Assembly (NCBI GenBank): GCA_049522195.1
Contig: JBEKOB010000020.1
Coordinates: forward strand, 1-58,105
Origin: UBA9647 sp049522195
GTDB taxonomy: Bacteria > Bacteroidota > Ignavibacteria > UBA10030
Direction: 5' to 3'
DNA length: 58,105 nt
Part shown: positions 8,617-17,150 of the stretch, piece after piece
Layout of the letters: every line of letters begins with the position of its first letter
Position numbering within the stretch: the stretch's first letter is position 1
Translations under genes and position numbers: made by a program
The notes under the pieces: generated by a model
Seen by the model: the letters and a program-made list of their open reading frames with translations, nothing else
Database searches by the model: none
What the model was told of the DNA's origin: nothing

Positions 8617-8626
8617 GATAAGCCAC

Positions 8627-9217
8627 CTATCCAACGATATCCGGCGGTATTACTATTCTCTTTCCAGTCCTTCCGATATTTGCCGGCTGACTTACGCTAA
8701 AGCCTGCCGCGGCCATTGCGTCGGCCAACTCCCTGGCAGTCACGTTCATCCGGTTGTAGGTGATCAAGACCACACGCTTATGTTGTTCAGCTTGGACTGT
8801 CACCTTTTGACCTTCATATGTCTCCTCTCGTGGTACCAGAAGAGTGTCATCTTCGATTATGACATCTTCGACGCCAATTCGTTCTGAAAGGCTCTTCAAG
8901 AGGACTGCCCAAGGAGGACTTGTACCGTTGTCATCGAACGTCAGGGGAAACCGATCAGATACAATTGGCTCCTTCCCCAAGAGTGCCTGGGGCGACAGGA
9001 ATTCAGCGTTGGCATCACAGATCCGCCACCATTTTCTTGGCTCCTTATAGTACTTGTAAGAGAGAATGTCTAGTCGATCTGCTTCTTCTACCGTGTGAAG
9101 AAATGTGCCCTTCACTTCCGGAAGAAGCCGCAGGTCCTTGGAAACCAATCTTCGACCGTATGCATCGGCAGCAACGATATCCGTCAGTTTCCGGTATCGA
9201 GAGATTTTCGAAACCAT
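8627..9217 (-). CDS. LysM-like tube/hub connector protein
   Basis: A 196-aa protein with a LysM-like segment at residues about 38-80 (TFLHTVEEADRLDILSYKYY, then 'KWWRICDANAEFLSPQ'), as in phage tail protein X and in the C-terminal part of Afp7/Pvc7. The second half (residues about 125-196) contains another alpha/beta unit ending in a conserved-looking 'GKRIVIPP'. In Afp7 the CIS-tube and LysM domains are fused; here the tube-like partner is the separate gene 7 bases upstream. The protein probably bridges the last tube ring and the gpD-like hub, or anchors the spike during assembly. The domain call is good; the exact position in the particle is inferred. Confidence 0.75.
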   Translation of the reverse strand: MVSKISRYRKLTDIVAADAYGRRLVSKDLRLLPEVKGTFLHTVEEADRLDILSYKYYKEPRKWWRICDANAEFLSPQALLGKEPIVSDRFPLTFDDNGTSPPWAVLLKSLSERIGVEDVIIEDDTLLVPREETYEGQKVTVQAEQHKRVVLITYNRMNVTARELADAMAAAGFSVSQPANIGRTGKRIVIPPDIVG

Positions 9218-9224
9218 GGACCGT

Positions 9225-9914
9225 TTACCCTGGGATTATTACATTGGCGATGTCGGTTATGTTGGCTAAGTTCAGCACCGACATGGCTTCTTTCATTGCT
9301 TTGGTGTACATGTAAGGAAGACTCTTGCCCTCGATAACCGTTACATTGACGGCAACCGTAGCGCGTATCGGATTAAGATCCGTACTGAATTCTGTTTCGG
9401 TGATATTCATACTGTTGATGTTCACTGGTAAAACTCGTTTCCGTCCCCAGATGAAAAGCACCAAAGGAGGATTCTGCGATTTTGTGAAACTGAATCCACC
9501 CGAAGATCCAAGTAAGGAACCCAGGGCTTGTCCGATGAGACTTTCGTCCTTCGGATGAACCATCAACTCGAGCGTGGCAAGTTGAGGTGCGATTCCGAAT
9601 TGCCCAGTGACAGCATCTCCGTCGTTTAGCTTGTCCGTGGCGTCCAAACGAATTTCAAAGCCGACAGATTCTTCCTGGACATCCACCTGTTGATCATCTC
9701 GCAACTTGCCAAGATCATTGTACTCTTGATGAAACTTCCTGATTGAAGTCTTCTGGTCTCCTTGTTTGCCGGGAACTGTGAAAGTCAAGCTCCGGTTACG
9801 GGTAAGTTGGATTGGATTGAATTGAAACACCACAACAAGCGGCGGAAGGCTGAGGCCGTATTCCACGAATGCGCCGCGGAGGATCTTGGGTTTGTTTGTG
9901 AGACCGCCCAGCAT
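9225..9914 (-). CDS. CIS tube-like initiator protein (Afp7 N-terminal type)
   Basis: A 229-aa protein resembling the contractile-injection-system tube domain found at the N-terminus of Afp7/Pvc7. It has 'LVVVFQFNPIQLTRNRSLTF' (residues about 26-45), followed by a long beta-barrel region with 'EISVGFEIRLDATD'-like and 'PPLVLFIWGRKRVLPV' strands and a final 'NPIRATVAVNVTVIEG'. Such proteins form the tube-initiating ring above the hub. I choose the ATG at 9914 because AAGGTG lies 6 bases upstream; the GTG at 9923 has no ribosome site. The next gene, encoding the LysM half, starts 7 bases downstream. Confidence 0.8.
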   Translation of the reverse strand: MLGGLTNKPKILRGAFVEYGLSLPPLVVVFQFNPIQLTRNRSLTFTVPGKQGDQKTSIRKFHQEYNDLGKLRDDQQVDVQEESVGFEIRLDATDKLNDGDAVTGQFGIAPQLATLELMVHPKDESLIGQALGSLLGSSGGFSFTKSQNPPLVLFIWGRKRVLPVNINSMNITETEFSTDLNPIRATVAVNVTVIEGKSLPYMYTKAMKEAMSVLNLANITDIANVIIPG

Positions 9915-9935
9915 TAACCGCACCTTGAGGTAATT

Positions 9936-10334
9936 TCACGTTTTTGAGAAATGTACAAAACCACCTGCTGTCTCCGAAGGGGAGGCGTCCACAGGCTGGA
10001 GATTATAACTCCAAAAAACGATCACATTCCGTTCTTCAAGCGCTTCCAGAAAGTTGGGGAATCGCTCGACCAGTGATATCTTGCCAGCTAAAGTTTCCCC
10101 TGATTTGATAGTCAGCATGCTTGGCCCCGCATCGTCTATAAGAGTGTTTTTTTCAAGTAAGGTCCCGACAGCATCCTCCTTAACAGCCACTAATACTATG
10201 CTATGCCAACCGATCCATGCTAATGAATGCCGATAAACTGTGAGTGGTCCCTCCGATTTGTTAGTCAGTGCAATGCTTAGACTGTACTCAGGATAGCTTT
10301 GCCCTTGGACGTCCATTTCAATCGAAGTTCTCAT
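9936..10334 (-). CDS. Unrecognised 132-aa beta-sandwich-like protein next to the candidate effector
   Basis: A 132-aa protein I do not recognise. It alternates short hydrophobic strands (YSLSIALTNKSEGPLTVYRH, ISLVERF, VIVFWSYNLQP) with polar turns and contains 'KSGETLAGKISL', like the strand edges of an immunoglobulin-type fold. It has no signal peptide, cysteine or membrane segment. A GGGGG motif lies 8 bases before the ATG. It follows the DUF4157 gene after a 101-bp gap (10335-10435), one of the larger breaks in the structural-gene run, and precedes the tube-like gene by 21 bases. A chaperone, effector partner or minor particle component are all possible; nothing in the sequence decides. 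Confidence 0.5.
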   Translation of the reverse strand: MRTSIEMDVQGQSYPEYSLSIALTNKSEGPLTVYRHSLAWIGWHSIVLVAVKEDAVGTLLEKNTLIDDAGPSMLTIKSGETLAGKISLVERFPNFLEALEERNVIVFWSYNLQPVDASPSETAGGFVHFSKT

Positions 10335-10435
10335 TTTCTCAACCCCCTTTGAACACTAACTTCTTTGTTCAGTGTAAAGAGCATTCCTCGCGTCAAATGC
10401 CATCAGACTAAGGCGTTGTTGCCATCAAGTCCTCT

Positions 10436-11902
10436 CTATCGGAATGAATCACGATAGGCCTCCATCTGCGTTATCCGGGTGTTGATTATTGGCTGACACG
10501 TAGCGCTGGCACCGGCCAATTTACCTCTCAGACATGTTATTTCAGCATTAGAAGCCTTGATTTCCGTTGCCTTTTGCTGTGCACCTGCATCAGGTCTTAC
10601 GGTATTGCCTGCAGTTGCGGCGCTGCATATATTTGCGTTCTCAGCGAGAGCATCTGCCCTGTGGCTCTGCTCATGAATCTCAATGCAGTCTCTGAGGCAC
10701 GCCGTTTGCTGCGCGTCACCTGTAGCACCAAGTTGTGTGGCGACCCCCCCTGAACCATTGCATACTATCGTATTGATTCCAGGGACAGGGCTACCGATTG
10801 ACCATCGCTGAAGGATCATATTTCCATCAGCTGATAGAGTCCTGGCCACCCCATTTGTCGACACCCAAGAATTAGTATTTGACCGAGAAGGGTTCCGCTG
10901 CACGACGTGGGACAATTCATGAGCGATGAGCCGTAACCCGGCGGCGGTATCTGGAGCATACTGACCAGCCCCGAACACTATGTTGTCACCCAGAGTATAG
11001 GCCAGGGCATTGTATTCACTGGCCGATTCAGCAGCACGAGCATCCGTATGTATTCGGACGTCGCCGAACACATAGCCGAATCTGGGCTCAAAGAAAGACC
11101 GCACCGAATTGTCTAGAGGTTGTCCTCTCTGATTCATGACTTCAACGAGCGATTTTGTGACGGGTGTCTTTTCGGAAGCCTTGTTCGACTGCACACCGTT
11201 ATGCTTCGTATACCACGTACATTTCTCAACATGTTGCGTTTGGGGATTTCCTGACGCTGGGACTACCGTTGGTGATTCTAATGGTTCCGGCATGTTCCAA
11301 TCCACAGGCGGATTATTCTCTTCCTCAGTTGTCTTCCCTCCCGTGTCTGCAGGTTGCCTAAGCAACGTGTCGTGCATCAGTGGCTTCAAGTTGATCGCAA
11401 GTGGACTTGAGGCAATGCAGTTCGGACCGGGTTGTGATTCAGGCATTTGGATGACTGCATCGGCAATTCGATCGGCTTCCTGCTCATAAACATCATTAGG
11501 GGGACCGACCGTCAATTTAGTTCGTACCTTTTCAAGTTCACTTTCTTCGTCCGAACAACTTTCACTGGAACCGCCACAGCTACATTTCCTCTGGATCTCA
11601 GGCACGCCCGCGCTCGAAGTGACGAATCGTGACATTGACTGTCTATCTGCAACCGACTGGAGTTGGCTGTTCCCCAGGTTGCGCTGGAAAAAATTAATTG
11701 AGCAAGGCCTTTTCAAACCAAGCCCTTCTCCTGCTTCTGGCAACCAATCCGTCATTCCGCGTGTTGAATCAATCCTCGTCATCTGATGGCAGGCACTGCA
11801 GCCACCGCATGGATCGAGGTTTGCTCCGGCATCACGCTGGCGGACTTTCAAACGAGGAGTCGATTCGGTGTTTTGTCTATTCCATTCTCTGGTCCCTAGC
11901 AT
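10436..11902 (-). CDS. DUF4157 protein, candidate eCIS effector with a second HExxH motif
   Basis: A 488-aa protein. Residues about 30-38 (CGGCSAC) and 104-116 (QRKCSCGGSSESC) are cysteine clusters usual at the front of DUF4157 proteins. Residues about 255-340 are the DUF4157 domain, with 'MNQRGQPLDNSVRSFFEPRF', 'VRIHTDARAAESA' and the metallopeptidase-like H328-E-L-S-H332. This domain is known as a marker of cargo proteins of extracellular injection systems. The C-terminal 120 residues form a separate cysteine-rich region with C-L-R-D-C and a second H410-E-Q-S-H414. That region is a plausible toxin domain, and whether it is a zinc protease is inference. GGAGG stands 4 bases before the ATG. 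It lies 10 bases after the AAA+ ATPase gene. Confidence 0.8.
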   Translation of the reverse strand: MLGTREWNRQNTESTPRLKVRQRDAGANLDPCGGCSACHQMTRIDSTRGMTDWLPEAGEGLGLKRPCSINFFQRNLGNSQLQSVADRQSMSRFVTSSAGVPEIQRKCSCGGSSESCSDEESELEKVRTKLTVGPPNDVYEQEADRIADAVIQMPESQPGPNCIASSPLAINLKPLMHDTLLRQPADTGGKTTEEENNPPVDWNMPEPLESPTVVPASGNPQTQHVEKCTWYTKHNGVQSNKASEKTPVTKSLVEVMNQRGQPLDNSVRSFFEPRFGYVFGDVRIHTDARAAESASEYNALAYTLGDNIVFGAGQYAPDTAAGLRLIAHELSHVVQRNPSRSNTNSWVSTNGVARTLSADGNMILQRWSIGSPVPGINTIVCNGSGGVATQLGATGDAQQTACLRDCIEIHEQSHRADALAENANICSAATAGNTVRPDAGAQQKATEIKASNAEITCLRGKLAGASATCQPIINTRITQMEAYRDSFR

Positions 11903-11912
11903 ATGGCCTCCC

Positions 11913-14144
11913 TCAATTCGTGGTACCTAAGGACTTACAGGGGATTTTGTCGCTCCACAGTTTTCCGATTTTCTCAAACTCTCTTTTGGTCCCCTGGAGT
12001 ATGTGCTCCATGCTGATCACCCCGCCGTTTTCGGCTGCCAGGAAAGCGGCATTCAACACAATGTTCTTGATATTGCCGCCCGCGATCTGGAATTGCTTCG
12101 ACAGATACTTATAATCAATATCTTCGGTCAAGGGCGCTTCTTTGGGGAAGTGAGTCTGCCAGATCTTCAACCGGCTTACCTCATCAGGGAATGGAAACTC
12201 CACAATGAACCTGATGCGCCGCGTAAAGGCCTCGTCCATGTTCTCCCGGAGATTGGTGGCCAAAATCACCACCCCTTCGTACTCCTCCATCTTCTGCAGG
12301 AGGTAGCTCGTCTCTATGTTCGCGTATCGGTCATGGGAATCAGATACCTCCGTCCGCTTTCCAAACAACGCGTCAGCTTCGTCGAAGAAAAGAATGGCGT
12401 TGCTCGCCTCAGCCTCCTGAAACACCTTCGCCAGGTTCTTTTCCGTTTCACCGATGTACTTGCTCACGACCCCGGACAGATCGATCTTGTACAAATCGAG
12501 GCGGAGTTCATGGGCAATCACCTCAGCGGCCATGGTCTTGCCCGTGCCCGACGGACCGGAAAACAGTACACTTATGCCCTTCCCGTGCGAGAGCTTCTGG
12601 CCAAATCCCCACTCACCGAAGACCCGATAACGATGCTTGACCTGACTGCAGATCTCCTTCAACTGTGCCAGCTTCTCCTCAGGGAGGACAATGTCCCCCC
12701 AGCTGTAGCGAGGATCGATCTTCAGCGCTAGCTCTCCCAGTTTCTGATTCGATTGGCTGCGGCACGCTTTGAAGAGATCGGGCAATGTGAGGTTCTCTTC
12801 ATTTCCACTCAAGGCACATTGTCCAGCAGCACAATCTGCTGCATCACGGATCTGGCCGGGCGTCAGATGAAACTGGGCAGCCAACTGATCGGCCCACGTC
12901 ACATCCTTCGTGAGAGGAGCAAGTGCGTGCTCCCATGCTGCTTTGCGGAGAGGAACTTCAGGAATTGAGAGTCCAACGGACAGAAAATCCTGTAACTCAA
13001 ACGTGCCTTTGCATATCCACGGCTTCTCTCCGGCCAGGAATGTCAGCCATCCAAACTCATTACAAAGCTGTGCAAGCTTCTTGGTAAGCGCCTTTGCACT
13101 GTTTTCCTCCTTGAGGAGTACATCCGCGTTGTCGATGTAGAGTGCCCCCTGCAGAAGCAATCCTTCCCGAAATGCCAATCTGAGGATTTGTTCCCGGTTC
13201 AAATCTTCCGCCACGAGAAGCTCCATATCGAGTCGAACAAGTGGACAATTGAGTAGCCCACATACCCCCCGTGCGAGCTCCTTCTTTCCGGCCCCGTAAG
13301 GTCCGTGAATGTTCAAGATTGCGCGTTTCCGAGAGCGATTGTTTGCTGAAAACCGTCGCTCAGTGAAACGACGTAGCTTTGCCTTAATCATAGGATCAAC
13401 CGGCACTGTCTCCAGGGATGGCAACGGCTGCAGAACGTTGACTATGCCTGTCAAGCGTCCGTCGAGAGCACTATCTCCCAACAGATAACTCAGGACGCGT
13501 GAATCCAAATGCAGGAATTGAGCCAGACCGCTGGACCCTGATGGGCTTTGCGGATCATTGCTCTTGAGCAGGAGTTCGGTACGAAAGAGCGGTGCAGAAT
13601 CTGAGAAGAATGTTCTGGCGCGCCATTGCTCAGCTTCGCTTTCGCAGAGAAGATTCAACACCAGGTCGATGCTGGGTTTCTTGCGTGTTATGTCATCTTG
13701 CAGATAAGCATACAATTTGTCGTATTTTCGATCTAACTCGGGGGCCAGGCACACAATTACAGCCTCCAACTCAAAAGCCGACAGCCCGAACAGATAGGCA
13801 AGGTGAGGAAGTGCGAGAAAGATTCTCCGGTTTGCAGTTTCGTTTACTTTGTCATTGATGTGACTCTGCAAGAGCTCTAATTGTCTGTCGACACTCTCCG
13901 AACCTTCGTTTTGGCCGCGAGAGAGACAATGGTGGGAGAGCAGCCAATCGACTTCTTCATGGTGAATATACATTGGCTGGGCAGGCAGAATTTTCTGCAT
14001 CGTCTGAATCCTCCGACGGAATGCGTCAACCCGCCGTTGAATCAAGAGATCAAGCTTTCGTAACTCGTCTCCGACGTGAGCATAGTTGTCCTCATAGAAC
14101 AGCGATATGTTCTTCTCCATATCCACTCGCTGCGCAACCGTCAT
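11913..14144 (-). CDS. AAA+ ATPase of the injection system (Afp15/Pvc15 type)
   Basis: A 743-aa cytoplasmic AAA+ ATPase with a helical N-terminal region (1-240), a first, degenerate AAA module and a second, canonical one. The first has a Walker A-like GPYGAGKK at 281-288 and 'GALYIDNADVLL' instead of a full Walker B. The second has GPSGTGKT at 530-537, ILFFDEADALFG at 584-595 and the arginine-finger-type F-T-R-R-I-R-F near 640. Every eCIS locus encodes one such ATPase; it is needed for assembly or maturation rather than being part of the particle. The ATG overlaps the stop of the cap gene by four bases (ATGA), a sign of translational coupling. Confidence 0.9.
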   Translation of the reverse strand: MTVAQRVDMEKNISLFYEDNYAHVGDELRKLDLLIQRRVDAFRRRIQTMQKILPAQPMYIHHEEVDWLLSHHCLSRGQNEGSESVDRQLELLQSHINDKVNETANRRIFLALPHLAYLFGLSAFELEAVIVCLAPELDRKYDKLYAYLQDDITRKKPSIDLVLNLLCESEAEQWRARTFFSDSAPLFRTELLLKSNDPQSPSGSSGLAQFLHLDSRVLSYLLGDSALDGRLTGIVNVLQPLPSLETVPVDPMIKAKLRRFTERRFSANNRSRKRAILNIHGPYGAGKKELARGVCGLLNCPLVRLDMELLVAEDLNREQILRLAFREGLLLQGALYIDNADVLLKEENSAKALTKKLAQLCNEFGWLTFLAGEKPWICKGTFELQDFLSVGLSIPEVPLRKAAWEHALAPLTKDVTWADQLAAQFHLTPGQIRDAADCAAGQCALSGNEENLTLPDLFKACRSQSNQKLGELALKIDPRYSWGDIVLPEEKLAQLKEICSQVKHRYRVFGEWGFGQKLSHGKGISVLFSGPSGTGKTMAAEVIAHELRLDLYKIDLSGVVSKYIGETEKNLAKVFQEAEASNAILFFDEADALFGKRTEVSDSHDRYANIETSYLLQKMEEYEGVVILATNLRENMDEAFTRRIRFIVEFPFPDEVSRLKIWQTHFPKEAPLTEDIDYKYLSKQFQIAGGNIKNIVLNAAFLAAENGGVISMEHILQGTKREFEKIGKLWSDKIPCKSLGTTN

Positions 14145-14983
14145 ACGATTACCTCAAAAAAGAACGTCTTTCTGAACAGTCCTGAAATATCCACGCGTAT
14201 TTCATGGAACCCTGGAGGAAGGTCATTCGGAACTGTTACTGTAAACGAATCCCCGGTGAGAGCCTTACCATCATCAATCTGTCGCCCCGTCATCGTGACG
14301 GAGGTCTTCCAACCGGAAAGGTAGTTTCCACGGAATGTGAGAACAGAAGCCAGCGGCCCTTTGATGGGGTCGAGAGTCTCCACAACGGGCGGTTTGAAAG
14401 GCGCGGTCACGCGCGGGACGCCGATCTTCTGAACCCTCCGGGCCATAGCTCTTTCACTCTCCGGCAACATGTCAAGCTGCACTACCGAGACTTCGTAGAG
14501 AACAGAAAGACGAAACGGTTGCGTGAATGTGCTCCAAACCGTACTCAGTTCCTCCAGATTCACACCGTTCAGCACGATCTTGATCTGTTCTCTCGCATCG
14601 ATAAGGCCGCCAACAAGATAGTCCTGTGACACGATCGCATTTTCGTAAAAGACTCGCATCGCATCTCCCAAGATTTCATGGGCTGCGCTGTTCCCAGTCT
14701 GTGGGTCATTCGGTGCATAGGCAGTCATCAGGTAGAAGAGGCTTAGGGATAATGGCGTTGGGATCAATCGATTTGGATCTCCCGGTTTCACCTGCCAATC
14801 CATGTTTCTGAGGACGGCGTTTTCCTGTACTTTGTATAAGAAGAGATTTACCCGCCGGTCACCACCGCCTTCATCAGGCGCAAGGACAGTTACAGAAACA
14901 ACAGGATTCAAAGACATTTCTCCGACTAGTAGATTTCTCAACGATTCGCTGACCATACCTATAGCTGTTGAGAGACTCATCAT
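14141..14983 (-). CDS. DUF4255 / Pvc16-like tail-terminator (cap) protein
   Basis: A 280-aa protein. Residues about 5-180 match the DUF4255/Pvc16 N-terminal domain ('PVVSVTVLAPDE', 'VNLFLYKVQENAVLRNMDW', 'LSLSLFYLMTAYAPND', 'AHEILGDAMRVFYEN'). This fold caps the distal end of tube and sheath in Afp/PVC particles. Residues about 190-280 look like an added IPT/TIG-type beta-sandwich ('VVETLDPIKGPLASVLTFRGNYLSGW'). Two tandem ATGs follow AAAGGAGG; the second, at 14980, has the better spacing. The gene overlaps the ATPase gene by four bases and begins 10 bases after the disordered-protein gene. Confidence 0.88.
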   Translation of the reverse strand: MMSLSTAIGMVSESLRNLLVGEMSLNPVVSVTVLAPDEGGGDRRVNLFLYKVQENAVLRNMDWQVKPGDPNRLIPTPLSLSLFYLMTAYAPNDPQTGNSAAHEILGDAMRVFYENAIVSQDYLVGGLIDAREQIKIVLNGVNLEELSTVWSTFTQPFRLSVLYEVSVVQLDMLPESERAMARRVQKIGVPRVTAPFKPPVVETLDPIKGPLASVLTFRGNYLSGWKTSVTMTGRQIDDGKALTGDSFTVTVPNDLPPGFHEIRVDISGLFRKTFFFEVIV

Positions 14984-14992
14984 GCCCCTCCT

Positions 14993-16237
14993 TTACCTCA
15001 GTGGCCTCAAACGAAAATGACTCAGGTAGCTCCTTTCCCAAAAAGCGCAAGGAGTTCTGACCTGCTGTGAGGGCCGCTTGATGACAACAATCGTCTGGAT
15101 CGGTTGGGAATCGGTCCGTTCCGTCACTTTCTTCCTCTGTTCAAAACTTTCGCTCGTCGAAGTGTCCTTTCGGGCTGCCGGGGAAGAACCTTTGAGAGCA
15201 AGCTCATGTGAAGCGTTCCGCAGATGCTCGATTCTCTCTGCAGCGCTTCCATTAGCATAAGAAACTACGTTAGCAGAAGTAACTACACCATAAGCCAAGT
15301 GCGACTCTTTGCTACCTTCGAAAGGAGCAGGCTTCGTCCTACTCAGCAACAATTCTGCTTCGTCTTTTACAGAGGATCTCGTGGTGCTTTCAAGCGTTTC
15401 GGAGGCTTCTGTCGCTCGATGCTCCTGCCCGGAACTCGGCAAAGAACCTGTATTTGTTTGCCTTGGGATCTCATGGGTCTTCGGTATCTCTTCGAGACTC
15501 TGGATCAGTGTATGGTTGTCGCGCTCACCAGGTTCTGTGTCTTTGAAGAAGTGAACATGCTCCGCCTTCGGAAACACTTCTTCTTGCGGGCACGCTTTAG
15601 TCTTGTTAGGTGTGATGTCTTCTTCACCAGGTTGCACCAAGCGGGAGACGCTGTGATCTCTCTTGGAAACTCCGGGAATTTCAATCCTCGCCGTCTCGGT
15701 TGTCTCAGCACGCATTTCCGTCCTGTCGCATTGATCAGTCAGACCTTTTTCCTGCATCAAGGGCTCTTGACACTTGCCGGCCCGTCCGCCTGAAGCTGCG
15801 GCCGGCTTCGGCTCAGGCACAGTACTGTACGATTGTTGCTCACTCACAGATGTCTCGCTAAGTGAAAATCTGTCTCCCTGCACCAAATCACCATGAACAC
15901 TATTTGCTCTTTCTTTCGGAGACAATCTGTGCTGGCGAAACGGCTCGTTGCTGTCTGTTCCTGAGAGATCGGTTGCCTGTTTCCCTTCCTGGGAATCTAC
16001 AACGGGACCGGCCTTAGTCGATGGTCGTTCACAATTGAGCGGTTCGCGTCGGAAGTCATCATCGCGATACGATAAGCCAGCCTCCAGCGAGATCGGTGGG
16101 CGTGCCCGTATTCCCATTTCACTGTCCGGAGCACCGAGCAGTGAACGAACCCCGCCTCGGTACAAGTAGGGCTTGGCATCACTAACCAAGACCCAGCGCA
16201 GGTACCCGACGGGTCTCTGTCGAGCATCAGACTGCAT
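14993..16237 (-). CDS. Disordered 414-aa protein, candidate length ruler or scaffold
   Basis: An unrecognised protein dominated by S, T, E, K, R, P and Q, with no globular core visible between residues about 60 and 330. The first 50 residues (VGYLRWVLVSDAKPYLYRG) and the last 40 (IQTIVVIKRPSQQVRTPCAF, then a basic 'YLSHFRLRPLR') are the only segments with regular hydrophobic strands. I choose the ATG at 16237, which overlaps the previous stop by 11 bases and has GAGAGG 7 bases upstream. The frame is open to 16282, but that start lies inside the upstream gene. It sits between the gp26-like and cap genes. No recognisable tape-measure gene exists elsewhere in the cluster, so this is the best candidate by position only. 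Confidence 0.6.
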   Translation of the reverse strand: MQSDARQRPVGYLRWVLVSDAKPYLYRGGVRSLLGAPDSEMGIRARPPISLEAGLSYRDDDFRREPLNCERPSTKAGPVVDSQEGKQATDLSGTDSNEPFRQHRLSPKERANSVHGDLVQGDRFSLSETSVSEQQSYSTVPEPKPAAASGGRAGKCQEPLMQEKGLTDQCDRTEMRAETTETARIEIPGVSKRDHSVSRLVQPGEEDITPNKTKACPQEEVFPKAEHVHFFKDTEPGERDNHTLIQSLEEIPKTHEIPRQTNTGSLPSSGQEHRATEASETLESTTRSSVKDEAELLLSRTKPAPFEGSKESHLAYGVVTSANVVSYANGSAAERIEHLRNASHELALKGSSPAARKDTSTSESFEQRKKVTERTDSQPIQTIVVIKRPSQQVRTPCAFWERSYLSHFRLRPLR

Positions 16238-17141
16238 TATTAAGCCTCTCGATTTCATCGACCAGCACGTCAATGTACGCACGTCGCTTGTCTCTGGTCA
16301 TCTCCATGATCTCCCTTTCGCTCCAATGGTAATGGTAGGCCAGATAGTGCACTTCACGGCGCAGAAGGTCAGTGCTCGTTCTCAGCTCTCCAAAGAAGAA
16401 ATCCTGGAGATCAAATGGCACTGCAAACTCTCGCTCACATTCCGGACAAGTTGCTCCCATCGTCAATTCTACCTTTGGCGTAACTAATTGCATTTCCCGT
16501 TCGATCTCCATGCGCGCCAAAGGAGAAAGGCTGCTGATCAGTCCGTCGTCGAGGGTTTTCAACGGTCCGACGCTGAGCACACAGCGCTCAAGGAGAGCCG
16601 CAAAGGCCGTTGCCTCGTTTTCCTTGAGCAGGGGTAGGATCGCTTCCTGATCTCCTCCGTTGGGAAGTCGAAAAACGACCTCTCGATACTCCTTGCCGTT
16701 CGCATCTTTCAAGGACGCTTCTAACGACAGCTCCATCGAGTAGGTAGGTCCCTTTTCCACCGACTCCCGGATGGGAATATTCTTCGTCGAGAAGTCGATA
16801 TCCACGCTCTTGCCACAATCAGGCCAAGGGCAATAGAGAGCGGCTTGCACTCGGTCTCCAAACGTAGCTTCCCTCGCCCTGAGCAAAAGGAACTGCCTGT
16901 CAGCAACGAGGAGTTCGCGTGTCACCTCGGCCGAGACCGGGCGGATAGTACCGATACGCAGGACACATCGGCTCAGCAGGGTCGTAACCAGGGCTGCACT
17001 GGAATACATACGCCGTTCGGCCAGCAATTCTTCGTCGCGACCACACAGCGGCACCACGTCTACCTCTTGATGGAGCGTGCCTGCTTTGTCCAGATAGCCA
17101 CCCGGCAACCGGCAAGTAATCTGCTTCATCAGCCCGCTCAT
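16227..17141 (-). CDS. gp26-like baseplate assembly protein with a DUF6760-like C-terminus
   Basis: A 304-aa protein. The N-terminal half ('LLSRCVLRIGTIRPVS...ELLVADRQFLLLRAREATFGD') resembles T4 baseplate hub-assembly proteins of the gp26 type, common in eCIS loci. Two cysteine pairs, C104-x4-C109 and C232-x2-C235, look like a split zinc-binding site of four cysteines. Residues about 262-300 ('EVHYLAYHYHWSEREIMEM') match the short DUF6760-type eCIS protein, normally encoded alone, so this appears to be a fusion. It starts 9 bases after the tube gene and overlaps the next gene by 11 bases. Confidence 0.75.
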   Translation of the reverse strand: MSGLMKQITCRLPGGYLDKAGTLHQEVDVVPLCGRDEELLAERRMYSSAALVTTLLSRCVLRIGTIRPVSAEVTRELLVADRQFLLLRAREATFGDRVQAALYCPWPDCGKSVDIDFSTKNIPIRESVEKGPTYSMELSLEASLKDANGKEYREVVFRLPNGGDQEAILPLLKENEATAFAALLERCVLSVGPLKTLDDGLISSLSPLARMEIEREMQLVTPKVELTMGATCPECEREFAVPFDLQDFFFGELRTSTDLLRREVHYLAYHYHWSEREIMEMTRDKRRAYIDVLVDEIERLNNAV

Positions 17142-17150
17142 TACACTCCC

